From assembly GCA_015680685.1 (NCBI GenBank), contig MNCI01013895.1, forward strand, positions 306,741 through 348,401: a stretch of 41,661 nt of DNA, read 5' to 3'. The DNA is from Gnetum montanum. Lineage: Eukaryota; Streptophyta; Gnetopsida; Gnetales; Gnetaceae. The notes beneath the pieces are model-generated. The model saw only the letters and a program-made list of their open reading frames with translations. It was not told the DNA's origin and searched no databases. Position 1 is the first letter of the stretch. Every line of letters begins with the position of its first letter. Made by a program: the position numbers and the translations under genes. Of the stretch, positions 22,230 to 33,659 are shown piece after piece.

Positions 22230-24743
22230 CCTAGGTTAGATATTTTAGTGGGAAGACTGCTAGCCTTGATCTAGTCAAAAATAGAATAAGTTAGCATCAC
22301 AGTGCGAATTCAAGGCAACATTTGATTTGAAGGGCACTCGAAGGTATTTGATGTAGAGGATAAGGTATTAGAGATGCAGGACGATTAGTCACATTAGGTT
22401 GTGAGGGTTTGAGAGGATTGTTGGGTTGGAAGAAGGGTCCTTTTTTGGATCTATTATCTGAACCACTCAGCTGGAAAGCCAATTGTGAATGTACAACCCT
22501 AGTAGCATTTTGTTGTTGCGGCTATGGAGGAATCTCACCCTACATGGATGGAGCAGGAGGTAGCTAGGTTGAAGGTAGAGGTGTGTATGTAGACAGATGT
22601 GGAGGATGGTATGGATATGGGTTCTCCCCACAAGCATATGATGAATGTCTTCAGTGGTACTCTAGAGGGTAATAGTAATGCTGAAATGAAGTATGACTTA
22701 TAGAACTTCTTGGAGAAATGGGTTTCTAAACATAGTACCCATATGGATCTGGCTACCTATAAGGGTACTACTACCTTGGTGATGGCATTCCACATAATTT
22801 TGATTAGTACCACTATTGATATTATTCATAAGGTTGTGGAGGAGCTCCACTTGGGTAGTAGGCTTTTTGTTGTTGGTGAAATTGCATTGGATTGCCTTGA
22901 GGATAAGGCAATCGTCTAAGTGCTTGCCTACATGCTAGTCGAGGCTTCAATACATACACCCCAAACTCTTGCAAGTCTAACACCATAGGGAAACAACCCT
23001 TTGCTTGTTTATATTGACAAATTTCACAATCAATTTCATCATCAGAGTCAATTTCTACAACTTCCTCTATGACAACAACTTTGCCCTTACCTCTTTGGTA
23101 GGCACATTCAGCTTCTTTTTGCCTCCTACAATTACGATCACTATTTTTTCCTTTGGATTCTTCAGCAATTTTCATAACAAGTTGAAATTTTTCATAAAGT
23201 CCCATAATTTATCAACCTTTGTTGAGATATCAAAAATAGATTTTTGGAGGGGCAATGTTTTTCTATTCACGACTTCATCAAGTTGTAACTCCTCTTTATC
23301 ACAAAATTGGACTTCCCATTTTTTGATGAAAGGGTTCTTATTATACTCTTCCACACTTTCCCTTTTTCAAAGCTCACATTCTTCTTTTACTGCCTGCTCA
23401 ATTAGCCTTTGGATTTCATGAGCTCTTAGTTCAAAAAGTCTACCTTGGGCATACACCCCAAGAGTTCTTCTAGTTTTTTCTCTAAGCCCATCTATGATGT
23501 GGTGAAGTTTTTTCCTCTGAGAATAACCATGGCCAAGGCATCAGTGTAAGAGTGAATAGCATCTATCCATGGCAGCATCCAAGGGTTCATGTGTTCCCTA
23601 TTTTCAACCTTGGATTTGCCTTCTCAGATTAGACACTCTGAAGTATGTATGGTATTTATTATTAAATAACTCTAACATGGTACTCCATCAACAAATGGAT
23701 TTTGATTGCAAGGACCAATACTAGCTTTCAACTTCCTTGATGAGTGTCCTAGGAAAAATCTTGAGTTTTTGCCATTCATTTTCTATGTTCTATAAGACAC
23801 AGGCATCATGGAAAGCTTGTAGATGTGTCTGTGGATCAAAGTTGTATCCCCCCTCAAATTTTGGGATATTATTCATGTCTAAGCACTTGATCCTAGTGTC
23901 TTTCATATTCCTGGTTGGAATTTTAACTACCTCTGCAATGTTGAGAATGCTTTGAGTTGCTAACAGAGGTTCATCATCATCACTGCCTCGATGACACTGA
24001 TAATGGTTTCAACCACCCCTTAGATTTTGGTGGCCTTCACAATCATTGTTGTCTCATCGATCACCTTTATCATGATTATTTCGATGGCAACTTTTATAAG
24101 AATTGGTAGATGAAGAGGTATTTTTGAAATTGGATGAAGAGGATGGAGATGAAGGTGAACCACCACTGCCACTATGGTGGCCACCACCACATTTTCACTT
24201 ATTACGACCACCATCCTTAGATCCCTTGCTATTATGATGACTGTCACTTTTTCTTGAACCTGTTTTATGAATAGTTAACTACAAGTTCAAGGTCACACCC
24301 TCATCACCAATAACAGGGGGTGGAGAATCTTTATGTTGAGAACCTTCAAAAGAAGGATCCTCATTGTCATCTTAATTTAGTAGGAATAAGGGATTAGTGT
24401 AATGTTTCCCCTTCATAGCCTCATGGAGCTACTCCTAATGTCGATCTTGCTTGCATTGTGTTTTAGTGGAACAATAGTTTCAAATGGCATAACCATTCAC
24501 AATGTATTCTTCGTGAAGATCTGAGATGTCCAACTTCTTAAGAGTTTTAAGCAGCATCCCTAGTGTAGATCAATCGGGGAGCAAGACGATGTTACCCTCC
24601 ATATCACACCATTGTAGTTGTTCATCCTAATGTAGGATAAAGGTGAAGTTTGGCACATACTCATCTGGATGAGTATATACCACTTTGCATTCCTGTGGGA
24701 CCAATGGTTTGACATCTTCATGTTTGTGGATAGAAGAAGGCAT
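22230..24743 (-). pseudogene. gag: Element A gag, decayed
   Basis: The probable start is ATG at 24743 (MPSSIHKHEDVKPL), about 130 bases after the primer site. In order: an N-terminal region with YVPNFTFILH, a low-complexity Ser/His/Asp/Arg segment (about 24000-24400), the capsid-like block NNIPKFEGGYNFDPQTHLQAF with NIENEWQKLKIFPRTLIKEVE, a helical block with GVYAQGRLFELRAHEIQRLIEQ, and a Cys cluster CEICQYKQAKGC at about 23010-23045. Many stops interrupt it, most being TAG, TAA or TGA at sites where B has Gln, Arg or Trp. Element B encodes the same protein. Confidence 0.75.
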
Positions 24744-24875
24744 TTTGCAAAATGAATAAAATTATAAGTGTGCTTAGTAGTTTATATGTTGTTGAGAGTG
24801 ACGTTGACCTTGAGTTCATCTAATGATATAAATAATATTCACTAATCCTAGTTAGCACACATTTCAAGAAACAAA

Positions 24876-24893
24876 GTCCCAGCAACAATGCCA
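24876..24893 (-). promoter_or_regulatory. Primer binding site of element A (tRNA-Asp-like)
   Basis: On the minus strand TGGCATTGTTGCTGGGAC follows the LTR end by one base. It is a decayed version of the tRNA-Asp primer site used by Athila-like elements and aligns with the clearer site of element B at 35949-35966. Confidence 0.65.
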
Positions 24894-24894
24894 A

Positions 24895-25768
24895 TGATGA
24901 GCGGCAAGGTATCGCTACGCCCAACCATATGAATCACAAGTGTTCATGCATGATCCAATTGAATTCTACGAACTTTGTAATAGTCTTCTAGAAAGTGATT
25001 CTTTCCTTAAGGTCAATCATTGTATTCTCAATTACACTTGTGATGTACATCGGTATGGTTAAGTGTAATTGAGGCATTTGATTTTTATCATTTTGTATTT
25101 TATGGGTTGGGTGTTTAAAGAGAAATAAAGTAATTGGATTGACTAATTTAATGTAACTAATTAACTAGTATTTAACTAGTCCTAACATAGGCATTTGGTC
25201 CCACTTTCTATACATGTCTTGAACCCACATATCCACTACTAGGTTACCGAGCGCTATGCTACTAGGTGTACTAAGCAATAACGCTGCTAGGATTACCAAG
25301 TGAATACGTGTTATGCTCAAAGCGATCATACTTATGTGTTTAATCTATATTTCTTAATTGCTTCATTAACTTAATTACTAAAAATATTTAATAAATAATT
25401 GAAAACATTAAATGCATAAATAAAATACTTAATCTATCCAGAATGCTATAAGGTTTATTAGAAAGCTCATCTTTATTACTACACACACTATTGTGCTCAA
25501 GTACAACAATGCTCAAATAAAGATCTATACACTCAATGACTCCTACTGTGGGCACACGGGAGAAAAATTCTAACTTTCAAATGAACAAACTACAAGAGCT
25601 TCGCTGCTACTAAAATCTCAATTGCTATAAATGCTGCTAGTGGGCACGTATTTATAGCTGAATACACACACTACGTCGATGGAGCCTCATCGACACATGA
25701 TATGATGCGTTAACGAGGACACGTTGATGAGGCCTCGTCGACACAACCAACAAAACTATGACTCATCA
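24895..25768 (-). repeat. Element A 5' LTR, 874 bases
   Basis: It begins TGATGAGCGGCAAGG at 24895 and ends GACTCATCA at 25768, so it has the TG..CA ends of an LTR in either reading. On the minus strand it starts TGATGAGTCAT, like the LTR at 38318. A TATA box (TATAAATA, minus) is at 25656-25649. The U3 part at 25670-25745 carries the palindromic motif CGATGAGGCCTCGTCGACAC-like, twice. Confidence 0.8.
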
Positions 25769-25924
25769 AAGTCAAACCTTTCCATAACCATAAGCTAGAA
25801 AATACAAAAAATGTCTCATTGAATGGACAACCATGCTCAATATTTTAGATCTTCTTCCTTCAACTCAATCATGGGGGAGATGGCCATCCATGTTAACTAT
25901 ATAAGTGGCTCCTTAGTTTTTCAC

Positions 25925-26050
25925 TTTTTTTTTGTTTTACACATTTTTGTTTTGCAAATTTTTGTTTTACACATTCTTNTTTTTTTTTGTTTTACACATT
26001 TTTGTTTTGCAAATTTTTGTTTTACACATTCTTTATTTTACACCTTTTTG
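25925..26050. repeat. T-rich tandem repeat with N
   Basis: The block with 'ttttacacatttttgttttg' and 'caaatttttgttttacac' occurs on both sides of the N at 25979, about 49 bases each side being identical. It is part of element D, and the duplication may be an unmerged assembly overlap. Confidence 0.7.
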
Positions 26051-26291
26051 TTTTTATGTTATTAATCTTTTCTAATTTTTGTTTTACACCATTGTTAGTA
26101 GATTTACTATTTCTTCAATATTTTACACTTTCTTTTATATTTTGTTTTATTTTGGTGTGATTTTCTAACTTTTTGTTAATAAGTGCCAGGCATAGTGGTA
26201 ATTTGTTGCTTGATGGTGGTATGTACTATTTTGTTATTTGATTGTTGAGGTTTAGATTCTAGCTCTGAATTTTGTTACTGATGATTAGGAC

Positions 26292-26411
26292 ATGGTTTCT
26301 TTTTCATGCAATAGGCAATGAGTCCACAACATTCACCCATCCACAAACTCTATGGTTTCTTTTTCATGCAATAGGCAATGAGTCCACAACATCCACCTAT
26401 CCACAAACTCT
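26292..26411. repeat. 60-base tandem duplication in element D
   Basis: The unit beginning 'atggtttctttttcatgcaa' is present twice (26292, 26352) with two or three differences, then starts a third time. The homologous place in element B (about 29090-29155) has one copy, so the duplication arose in D. Confidence 0.85.
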
Positions 26412-26538
26412 ATGGTTTTCTTTGTTCTGGGAAAGAGCAGTCCCTTTCTCATTAATAAAACTATAACAAATTTGTAACTTTGGTAGTTTCAAAAATTGGA
26501 AAGGATTCAAGGGTTTGAACAGGGTGTGACTTCAAGGG

Positions 26539-27425
26539 TGATGAGCGGCAAGGTACCCCTATGCCCAACCATACAAATCATAGGCATTCACATGTGATCC
26601 AGTCGAATTCCATAGACTATAAGTACTAAGTACACTAGAGCTAAACAATGTGTGCATGTTGTTTGTTCGTTGTCTTCCTAGTCCCACTTGTGAAATGAAA
26701 TTGTATTGTTAAGTGTAACTGAGGCATAAGATTTTTATTATTTTATGTTTTTATGGAATTACTCACCTAGAAAAAGAATAAAAGTAAGCATGATTAAAAG
26801 TAAGAGTGAATAATTACTAAGTAAACTATAGTCTAATCTAGCCTAACACAAGTAACCATTTCCACTTCCCGAACACATCCTGAACTTTGTCCAAACACTA
26901 CTGGGCTATCAAACGCTAGTCGTTTCTAAGCTACCAAGTGTCACACGTATGCTTGAAGGGGTTGTGCTTGTGTAATTTAACAATTTTCTTAATTGATCAA
27001 AATTAATTACTGCATAAATAACATTAATGTAAATTGCAAGAAATAACAATATGTAAATGCATAAGAAAGAAAATCTCAAGTGCTACAAGGAATGGATCAA
27101 AGAGCTCATCTTTATTGCCAACACAATGGTGTGCTCAGGTACATCAATGCTTAAATAAAGATCCATTCACACTTAGACCTCTTGCTATGGGTACTTGGAA
27201 AATATCCTAACTTTCAAATGGACAAACTACAAGAGTTTCACTACTTGACTTCTAAAAACTTACTCCCAATTGTGTGCTTGGGCACTATATTTATAGACTT
27301 AGGAGTAACCCTGCGATATCGAATGTACAATATCACATCTTGGGTCACGATATTTCGTACTCGATATCGTGTACCCGATATCACGGCCACCCTAATATTA
27401 GAGTGATGAAAAACATGATTTACCA
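26539..27425 (-). repeat. Element B 3' LTR, 887 bases
   Basis: The left end is TGATGAGCGGCAAGG and the right end TTTACCA, followed by the polypurine tract. TATAAATA on the minus strand is at 27295-27288. Reiterated GATATCG-type motifs are at about 27305-27385 in the U3 part. Confidence 0.85.
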
Positions 27426-27436
27426 TACCCCCATGA
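27426..27436 (-). promoter_or_regulatory. Element B polypurine tract
   Basis: On the minus strand 'tcatgggggta' directly precedes the TG of the 3' LTR. It is the expected primer for plus-strand DNA synthesis and is identical to the tract of element D at 38307-38317. Confidence 0.75.
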
Positions 27437-29620
27437 TTGAATGAAAACTCATCCTTGAGTACAGAAGAAGAGGAACAAGTCTTTTACAAAATATCGTAGG
27501 GGTGTGGACTTATTTGACTGACATATAGAGTGACACAGAGAAAATAGAAAAATACAAAAGTGCCCGAGCATACAATATTACAATTGTGTATGAAATTGGG
27601 TGTTCATGACAATAGGAAAGAATACCAATGAGTCCAAAGAACATCGAACCCCTCTTGGTAACAAAAGAATGAGGGAGAGATAGAAGAGATCCAATAGTCA
27701 TGAACAATCTCCCGTGAGTGATATGGTTGCATCCTCCTTAGTGATGATAGTCCCGCTTCCTATCCACACTTCCCACTGTAATCACAACAAAACCAAGGAT
27801 TAGTATATATAGTGCAACAAATAATGGCTAAGTACCTTGTCTCATTGGCAATTTTATCTAGCCAGGTTGTGATTGTGATAAATTGGTTGCTTGATGTTGT
27901 TAGCGAAAAGACTGACGAATGGGTTAAATAAGAGAACCAATCCATATAATTCAGAAAAATTTTAACACAAGGAATACTGGAAAGAGGATATTCACAACAA
28001 TAAAAATGAGGTCATTACAAACAGTTGTGAAGGTGTGTACAATTGGATGACATGGATGGGGTAAATAAAAAGAATTTAATTGTAACAATTTCTAAGGGTA
28101 AAGAACTTAACTTAACCAAACCAAACCAAAAGATGTGTAAGTGGGTCCTTCCCAAAGCAGGCATAGGCCTATTATGCCCTTGCATAACTTCAAACCAAGG
28201 AGTTCATGGGCACCTTGGATGATTAACAATTACAGAAAGTTAAGTACAAGAAACCCAAAAGTAACTGACTGAGAAACCCAACACATCAAACCAGAACATT
28301 AAATCAAAACATGAAATTGACACTGAGGTGAGGTATGAAAAGCATAGATGGATGATAGAGAGAGTGGAATGGAGTTCTTAATTATGGTCACATTCAGTCC
28401 CTTGTGGAGTCTGTGATTAATTGACTTGGTAGGATCCTTCCTCAGTCCAGATCAAAACCAACCACTTTCAGTGACTTCACATCGACATTTTAAGGTAAGT
28501 CCATCCCCTAAGACACAAGAATGCTCTCACAAAACAGCCACCATTTCAAATTGGAGTGAAGGTAGGAAGTGAGAAAGAGCCTTAGTTAGAGGATACATGA
28601 AAAGTCTCATAACTAGTGCTTGTAGCCCTTTTATTTGGTCTAAGGGGTGTGCTTTGAATTCCTATGTTTTTTTTTTGAATCAGAACCACACCATCCAAAG
28701 ACCCATGCATTTTTGCATTTATTTTGTCTAAGGGATGTGCTTTAAATCCTCATCTCTTCTCTCACTCATACACACACACACACACACACACACTCTCTCT
28801 CTCTCTCTCTCTCCNTCTCTCTCTCTCTCTCTCTCTCTCTCTCATGATGAGAACCACACCATGCAAGGACTTATTGGACTTCCTAGTGTGAAATGACGTG
28901 GAACGGTGAGGAGCTTATGAGAACACTCCTGCACATAGGAAAATAGAAAAGCACAAAGAATACTGCATCTCTTTGAAGCCACACCCTGTCCAAACATTTG
29001 ATTCCTTCCCAATTCCAAAAACTACACAAGTCACCAATTTATTAAAGTTTCATTAATGAAGAAAAGATTGCACACTTCCACAACAAGGAAAACCATAGAA
29101 TATGTGGATGGGTTGATGATGTGGACTCACTTCCTGTTACATGAAAAGAAACCATGTCCCAGTCATCAGTAACGACATTCAAAGTAAGAAACCAAACATC
29201 AACAATCAAATTACAAATGAAGCATACCACCATCGAGTAGTGCATTACTATTGTACCTACCACCTTATTAGTAGAAAAAGTAGAGAAACACATGAAACAC
29301 AATCAAACATAACCATAAAAGTAAAAGATTAGACAATAGATATTGAATATATTAATAATGGTGTAAAAAAAAAAACTAAGAGAAGACCAATAACCTTAAA
29401 AATACAACTATGTAAAATAAGAAAAAATGTAAAACAAAGAAGATGAAAAAAAAATTTGTAAAACCAATAAAAATGTGTAAAATAAAAAGGTCAAAAACTG
29501 AGGAGCCACCTAAGGTGTTAGTATGGGTGGCCATCTCCCCCATGACTAAGTTGGAAGGGAGAGATCCAAAAGATTGAGTGTGGTTGTCCATCTGATGAGG
29601 CGTTTAATGCGTTGGTTGGT
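27437..29620 (-). other. Element B 3' internal region, noncoding
   Basis: Sequence between the integrase end and the polypurine tract. No protein frame is supported. It holds the (CA)n(CT)n run at 28771-28843 and is the inverted partner of element D (25769-26538 with 36841-38317), so the two could pair as a long interrupted foldback. Confidence 0.6.
28771..28843. repeat. Compound (CA)n(CT)n microsatellite with N
   Basis: About 11 CA units are followed by about 25 CT units with an N at 28815. The true length is unknown because of the N. Confidence 0.95.
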
Positions 29621-29753
29621 TTAGGATAATGGAAAGGTTTTATTTGTTGAATGTTGACTAATTGTTTCTTATATGGGCTNATGCGTTGGTTGGCTTAGGA
29701 TAATGGAAAGGTTTTATTTGTTGAATGTTGACTAATTGTTTCTTATATGGGCT
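29607..29753. repeat. 73-base duplication flanking an N
   Basis: The sequence beginning 'atgcgttggttggtttagga' is repeated on both sides of the N at 29680 with a single difference. It lies in the integrase tail of element B and is more likely an unmerged contig overlap than a biological repeat. Confidence 0.85.
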
Positions 29754-30960
29754 ATCAGGTTTGTGGATGATCATGGCCCCAAATGGAAAAGTCTCATCTA
29801 TGATGTAAAGTACTTCCCATAATGTTTGAAATTTGGTTCATTGGGATACATGTGCAGGATTCCCATAGAGAACCTTGTCTCCTAGTTGAAACTTAACTTT
29901 TCTTATTTTAAGGTCATGGCATTTCTTGTTGAATGCCTTATGCATATCGTTGGATGATAGGGCCATTAACCAATTTTTATCTAGCAAGTTAAGACTCATC
30001 AATCGTTCTTTCTATGCTAGACTTAGATCTAGGTCAAGTTCACAAGCTGTGGAGAGTGTACAGAGCTTAGATTGGATGGGCAATGTTAGTAGTTTTCTGT
30101 ACACAAGCTCATAGGGAGAATAACCTATGGGAAGTTTCTATGTGGAGTGATAGGCCCAAAGGGCATCATTTAATTTAGTGCTCCAATCCCTTCGGTACAT
30201 GCTAATGGTACATGTTAAAATTTTTGTAATCTCCTAATTAGTGACCTCATCTTAACCATTAACTTCGGGGTGATATGGTGTTGTGAGTTTATGTTCAACC
30301 CCCAAGCACTACATCAGTTTTTAGAAAGTGGCACCTGTAAAATGAGTTCCATTATTAGAAATTGACGCATGAGGTACACCAAACCTATTTATGATGTTTT
30401 GTTGTATAAACCGAGCAGTGGTGGTGGATGTACAGTTGGTGACAACTATTGCTTCTACCCACTTGATACAATAGTCAACTGCAACTATTATATATGGCTT
30501 TCCATTTAATAAAGGTGTGGTGGGATCCATAAAGTTAATGCCCCAAATATTGAATGGTTCAAGAGGTTGTATCCATTGTTGTGGCCCCTCCATTCAAGTT
30601 GTCATTCCACCATCCCTTTGGCAACGATCACAAGCACGGATGAATTGATGTCAATCCCTGAAAATTGTTGGTCAATAATACCCTGCCATGAGGATTTTTA
30701 TAGTCATGTTTCTCCCAGCATAATGGCCCCCATAAGGACCTTCATGAGCATCCTAGAGAATGCGTAGTTGATTCGTATTAGGGACACACCAAGGTACTAG
30801 GCCATCAAGATAAACCTTATAGAGGTTTTCATTAATCCCCATGAAATATTTGACCTGGTGAAGAAACTAATGTTTCTTTCTAGTGTCCAGCCCTTGCAAC
30901 AGTTTTTGCTTAAGCAGATAAGTGAGGATGGTATCATACCATTTTGGTTCATTGGAAATT
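29620..30960 (-). pseudogene. Element B integrase, decayed
   Basis: The integrase would insert element DNA into the host genome. On the minus strand: the HHCC zinc region (HEGPYGGHYAG ... ACDRCQR, about 30755-30625), then the core at 30593-30321 with INFMDP, VDYCIKWVEA and NNGTHFTGATF. The first and second acidic residues of the DDE triad are Asn here. The third lies in a decayed NG.DEVTN stretch near 30270. The C-terminal part has KVKFQLGDKVLY near 29910 and ends about QIKPFHYPK. Stops and frame interruptions occur throughout, so there is no active enzyme. Confidence 0.8.
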
Positions 30961-30999
30961 TATGTATTAATAGCTCTTGCAAGGAGAGATTCGTTAGGG

Positions 31000-32470
31000 A
31001 ATTGATCAGATAAAGGGCTCTCTTTCTCCTTGTCATCCCATCTTAGTCGCAATAAGTGATTCATGACCACATTCTCCACACCTTTATGATCTACCATCCT
31101 GAGATCAAATTCCTGCAAAATCATGAGCCATCGTATGACACAGGGACTCATTGTAGGCTTGTTCATTAGAAATCTAATGGTGTTATGATATGTGTGCACA
31201 AACACTTTGTAGCCAAGCACATAGTGCCTGAACTTCTCTAAAGTGAACACCACTGTCATCAACTCCTTTTCTGTGGTGGTGTAATTCAGTTGTGCACCTG
31301 AGATGCTTTGACTTGCATAGTGAATGTAATATGGATGTTTTTAATCATCCATCTATGTAAGCACTACCCCCAAAGCATAATTTGATGCATTGATCATCAC
31401 ATGAAACAATCTAAACTAATCTAGTGCTTGAAGAATGAGAATTTCAACAATATTTTGTTTCAATTGTTGAAATGTTGATTCACATGTAGGGGTCTAGAAG
31501 AATGATGCATCCTTCTTTGTCAATTCTACCAATGGCTTGGTGATTTTGGAAAAATTCTCGATGAATCACTGATAGTAGCCAATATGACCAAGGAATTACT
31601 GAACTTTTTTGACTGTTTCAGATTGGTGGGTTATTCCTTGGATGACCTTTATTTTTTTAAGGTCCACCTTGATTCCTAATTTTGAGATGCGATGCCCCAA
31701 TACTATGCCTTCCTGGATCATTAGATGCCTCTTTTGCCAATTGCGCTAGAGATTTGTTTCAACACATCTCTTTAAGACCTACTCAAGATGGTCTATGGCT
31801 TGCTCGAACGTAGCTCCATAAGTAGAAAAATAATCCATAAAAACTTCTACTCTACTATTGATCTGCTATTGAAAAATGCTAAGAACTAACTGTTGAAATG
31901 TGGCTTGGGTATTACATAGACCAAATGACATCTGTCGGTAAGCAAAAGTCCCCCAAGGGCTTGTGAAAGTTGTCTTTGCCTAGTCCTCTGCTGCAATCCA
32001 AATTTGGTTAGAGCCACTATAATCATCAAGAAAGTTGTAATAGTTGTGCCCTGAAATGGTGTCTAGCACTTGGTAGATGAAAGGAAATGGAAAATGATCC
32101 TTGAAAGTTGCCATGTTGAGTAACCAAAAATCAATGCACACCTGCCATTTTCCTCCTTTCTTTGGCACAATCAAGAGAGGGATAACCCACATACTATCTG
32201 CAACAGGGTAGATGAATCCCACTTTGAGAAGTTGTTCAATCTCCTCTTTGACAATCTATTTTAACTTGGGATTCAAACGTCGCTACAATAGTTGTTTCGG
32301 CTTGACAGCAGGGTCAGTGTATATTTGGTGCTGACATATTCTTGGATCTATCCCAGTGAGTTCATAATATGACCAGGTGAAGGCTGTTGACCATTTTTCC
32401 ACAACTTTTATCAATTTTCTCTTCTATTCTATAGTAAGCTTGACATTAATAATAATTAGCCTCCCATTTT
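31000..32470 (-). pseudogene. Element B reverse transcriptase and RNase H, decayed
   Basis: The enzyme would copy element RNA into DNA. RT starts around 32430 (AFTWSYYELTGIDP) and continues GFIYPVADS, IPLLIVPKKGGKW, KDHFPFPFIYQVLD and GSNQIWIAAED (31980-32222). The catalytic motif near 31840 reads FMDY where FMDD is normal, losing the second Asp. Next come GIVLGHRIS and FLGHIGYY. RNase H is seen as ALGVVLT, HYASQSI and YTTTEKEL, and as HTYHNTIRFLM (about 31380-31060). The GIVLGH and FLGH style fits Athila-like elements. Confidence 0.85.
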
Positions 32471-32762
32471 TCAAAAATACATACTCCATTCCAACCAGTA
32501 GTGTCTTGAATTGAATGGGCTCTTGTTTAAAATTGTCAAGAATTTTTAGCTCACCCCAATTAACATCATCATTTACTCCTTCAGAGAGCTAGTGGTGAAC
32601 TTGCTCAAGTTTATCCATACTTGCAACGTACTCGTACATTAGGCCCTCAGTTGATTCCATGCATAATGCACTACTGCTAGTATCAACTGTTAGCCACTAG
32701 GTGTCCTATTTTTTTGTGGCTACTGCATACAGACATCTCTGGATATTAGCTTCTAGTGCACA

Positions 32763-33225
32763 CTACTTGCATGCATAGATAGATGTTTGCTTTACTGACC
32801 ATAACTTCTGCACACAATGGCACCCTGAATCGTTGTACACGATACATGGAACTCTCTTCTTCTTGATCTTTCCAAATTCATTTTCTTTTGATATCTCCAA
32901 GGAAATATCTCTAATTACCATTGTAGCATCCATAGTACTTAACCATGCCATTTCCATAATAATTGAAAAGTCCCCCTTACAGTTCTCCACTTTGATTACT
33001 AGGAAATCAACAGGATATGACCATCCACAAATAGTGGTGATGATGTCTTCAACCAATCCCAATGGAACAGTGATGGACTGGTTTACCAATTCCACCCAGA
33101 TGTTGCTCTTCTTCAAAAGAGGAAGGTTTTACATTGCATACATCTCATGCAAAATTAGATTAACACTGAAACTAGAGTCAAGAAGAGCTTTGCAAGTCTC
33201 ATTCTCAGCAATTTGCAAGTAACTA
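32763..33225 (-). pseudogene. Element B aspartic protease, decayed
   Basis: On the minus strand from about 33225: KALLDSSFSVNLILHEM, then LVNQSITVPLGLVEDII, SYPVDFLVIKVENCKGDFS, and about 100 residues more. The active-site triplet is Asp-Ser-Ser. The ILGLVED/GDFxIIM spacing corresponds to the two halves of a retroviral-type protease. The start is not definable; it would be part of a Gag-Pol polyprotein. Confidence 0.7.
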
Positions 33226-33659
33226 GGGGACTCCCAGGATCAACTAATTTTCTGGGCAAGTTACCAACTTGAATCCAATCAGATACAATATGTGTTAGCA
33301 TTATAGTATGGATTCAAGAAGGATTTTGGTTTGAAGGGGACTCGAATAGAAAGGAAATAGAGAAAGGTGGAGGAGCAAGGTTACTAACCACCAATGTATC
33401 CGAGGGCTTTGGTAGACTGCAAGGCCGAAAGAAGGGTCTTTTCTTTGTTCATGGTTCCGACTTGTTGGATGGATTAACCGAATGTAGGTTAACTACCCTC
33501 GTAGTGTTCCTTTGCTGTGGTTGTGTAGGAAATTCACCCTGCATGGACGGAGCAGGCGATAGTTATGTAGGAGGTGGAGGAGTAGGTGCAAGAACAGGAG
33601 GTGCATGAGAGTAGTAGGTGGTATCCCTCCTTGGATAGGGCAATTGGTATGTTTTAAGA

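Larger units (their letters stand above)
25769..26538 (+). mobile_element. Element D, left part of 3' region
   Basis: It is the inverted counterpart of element B 29640-28990: both have 'atggacaacca', 'atgggggagatggcca' and 'catgcaataggcaatgagtcc'-like phrases. The first bases (IKVKPFHNHK) match the last residues of the element B integrase frame (QIKPFHYPK). It stops at 26538 where element B is inserted and resumes at 36841. No upstream part of D is visible; element A's LTR abuts it. Confidence 0.7.

Noticed and set aside
28771-28843. Regulatory CT-rich element
   Set aside because: A plain compound microsatellite inside a dead retroelement, with no nearby gene.
32833-33222. 129-codon plus-strand ORF
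   Set aside because: It is a reverse-strand shadow of the element B protease.
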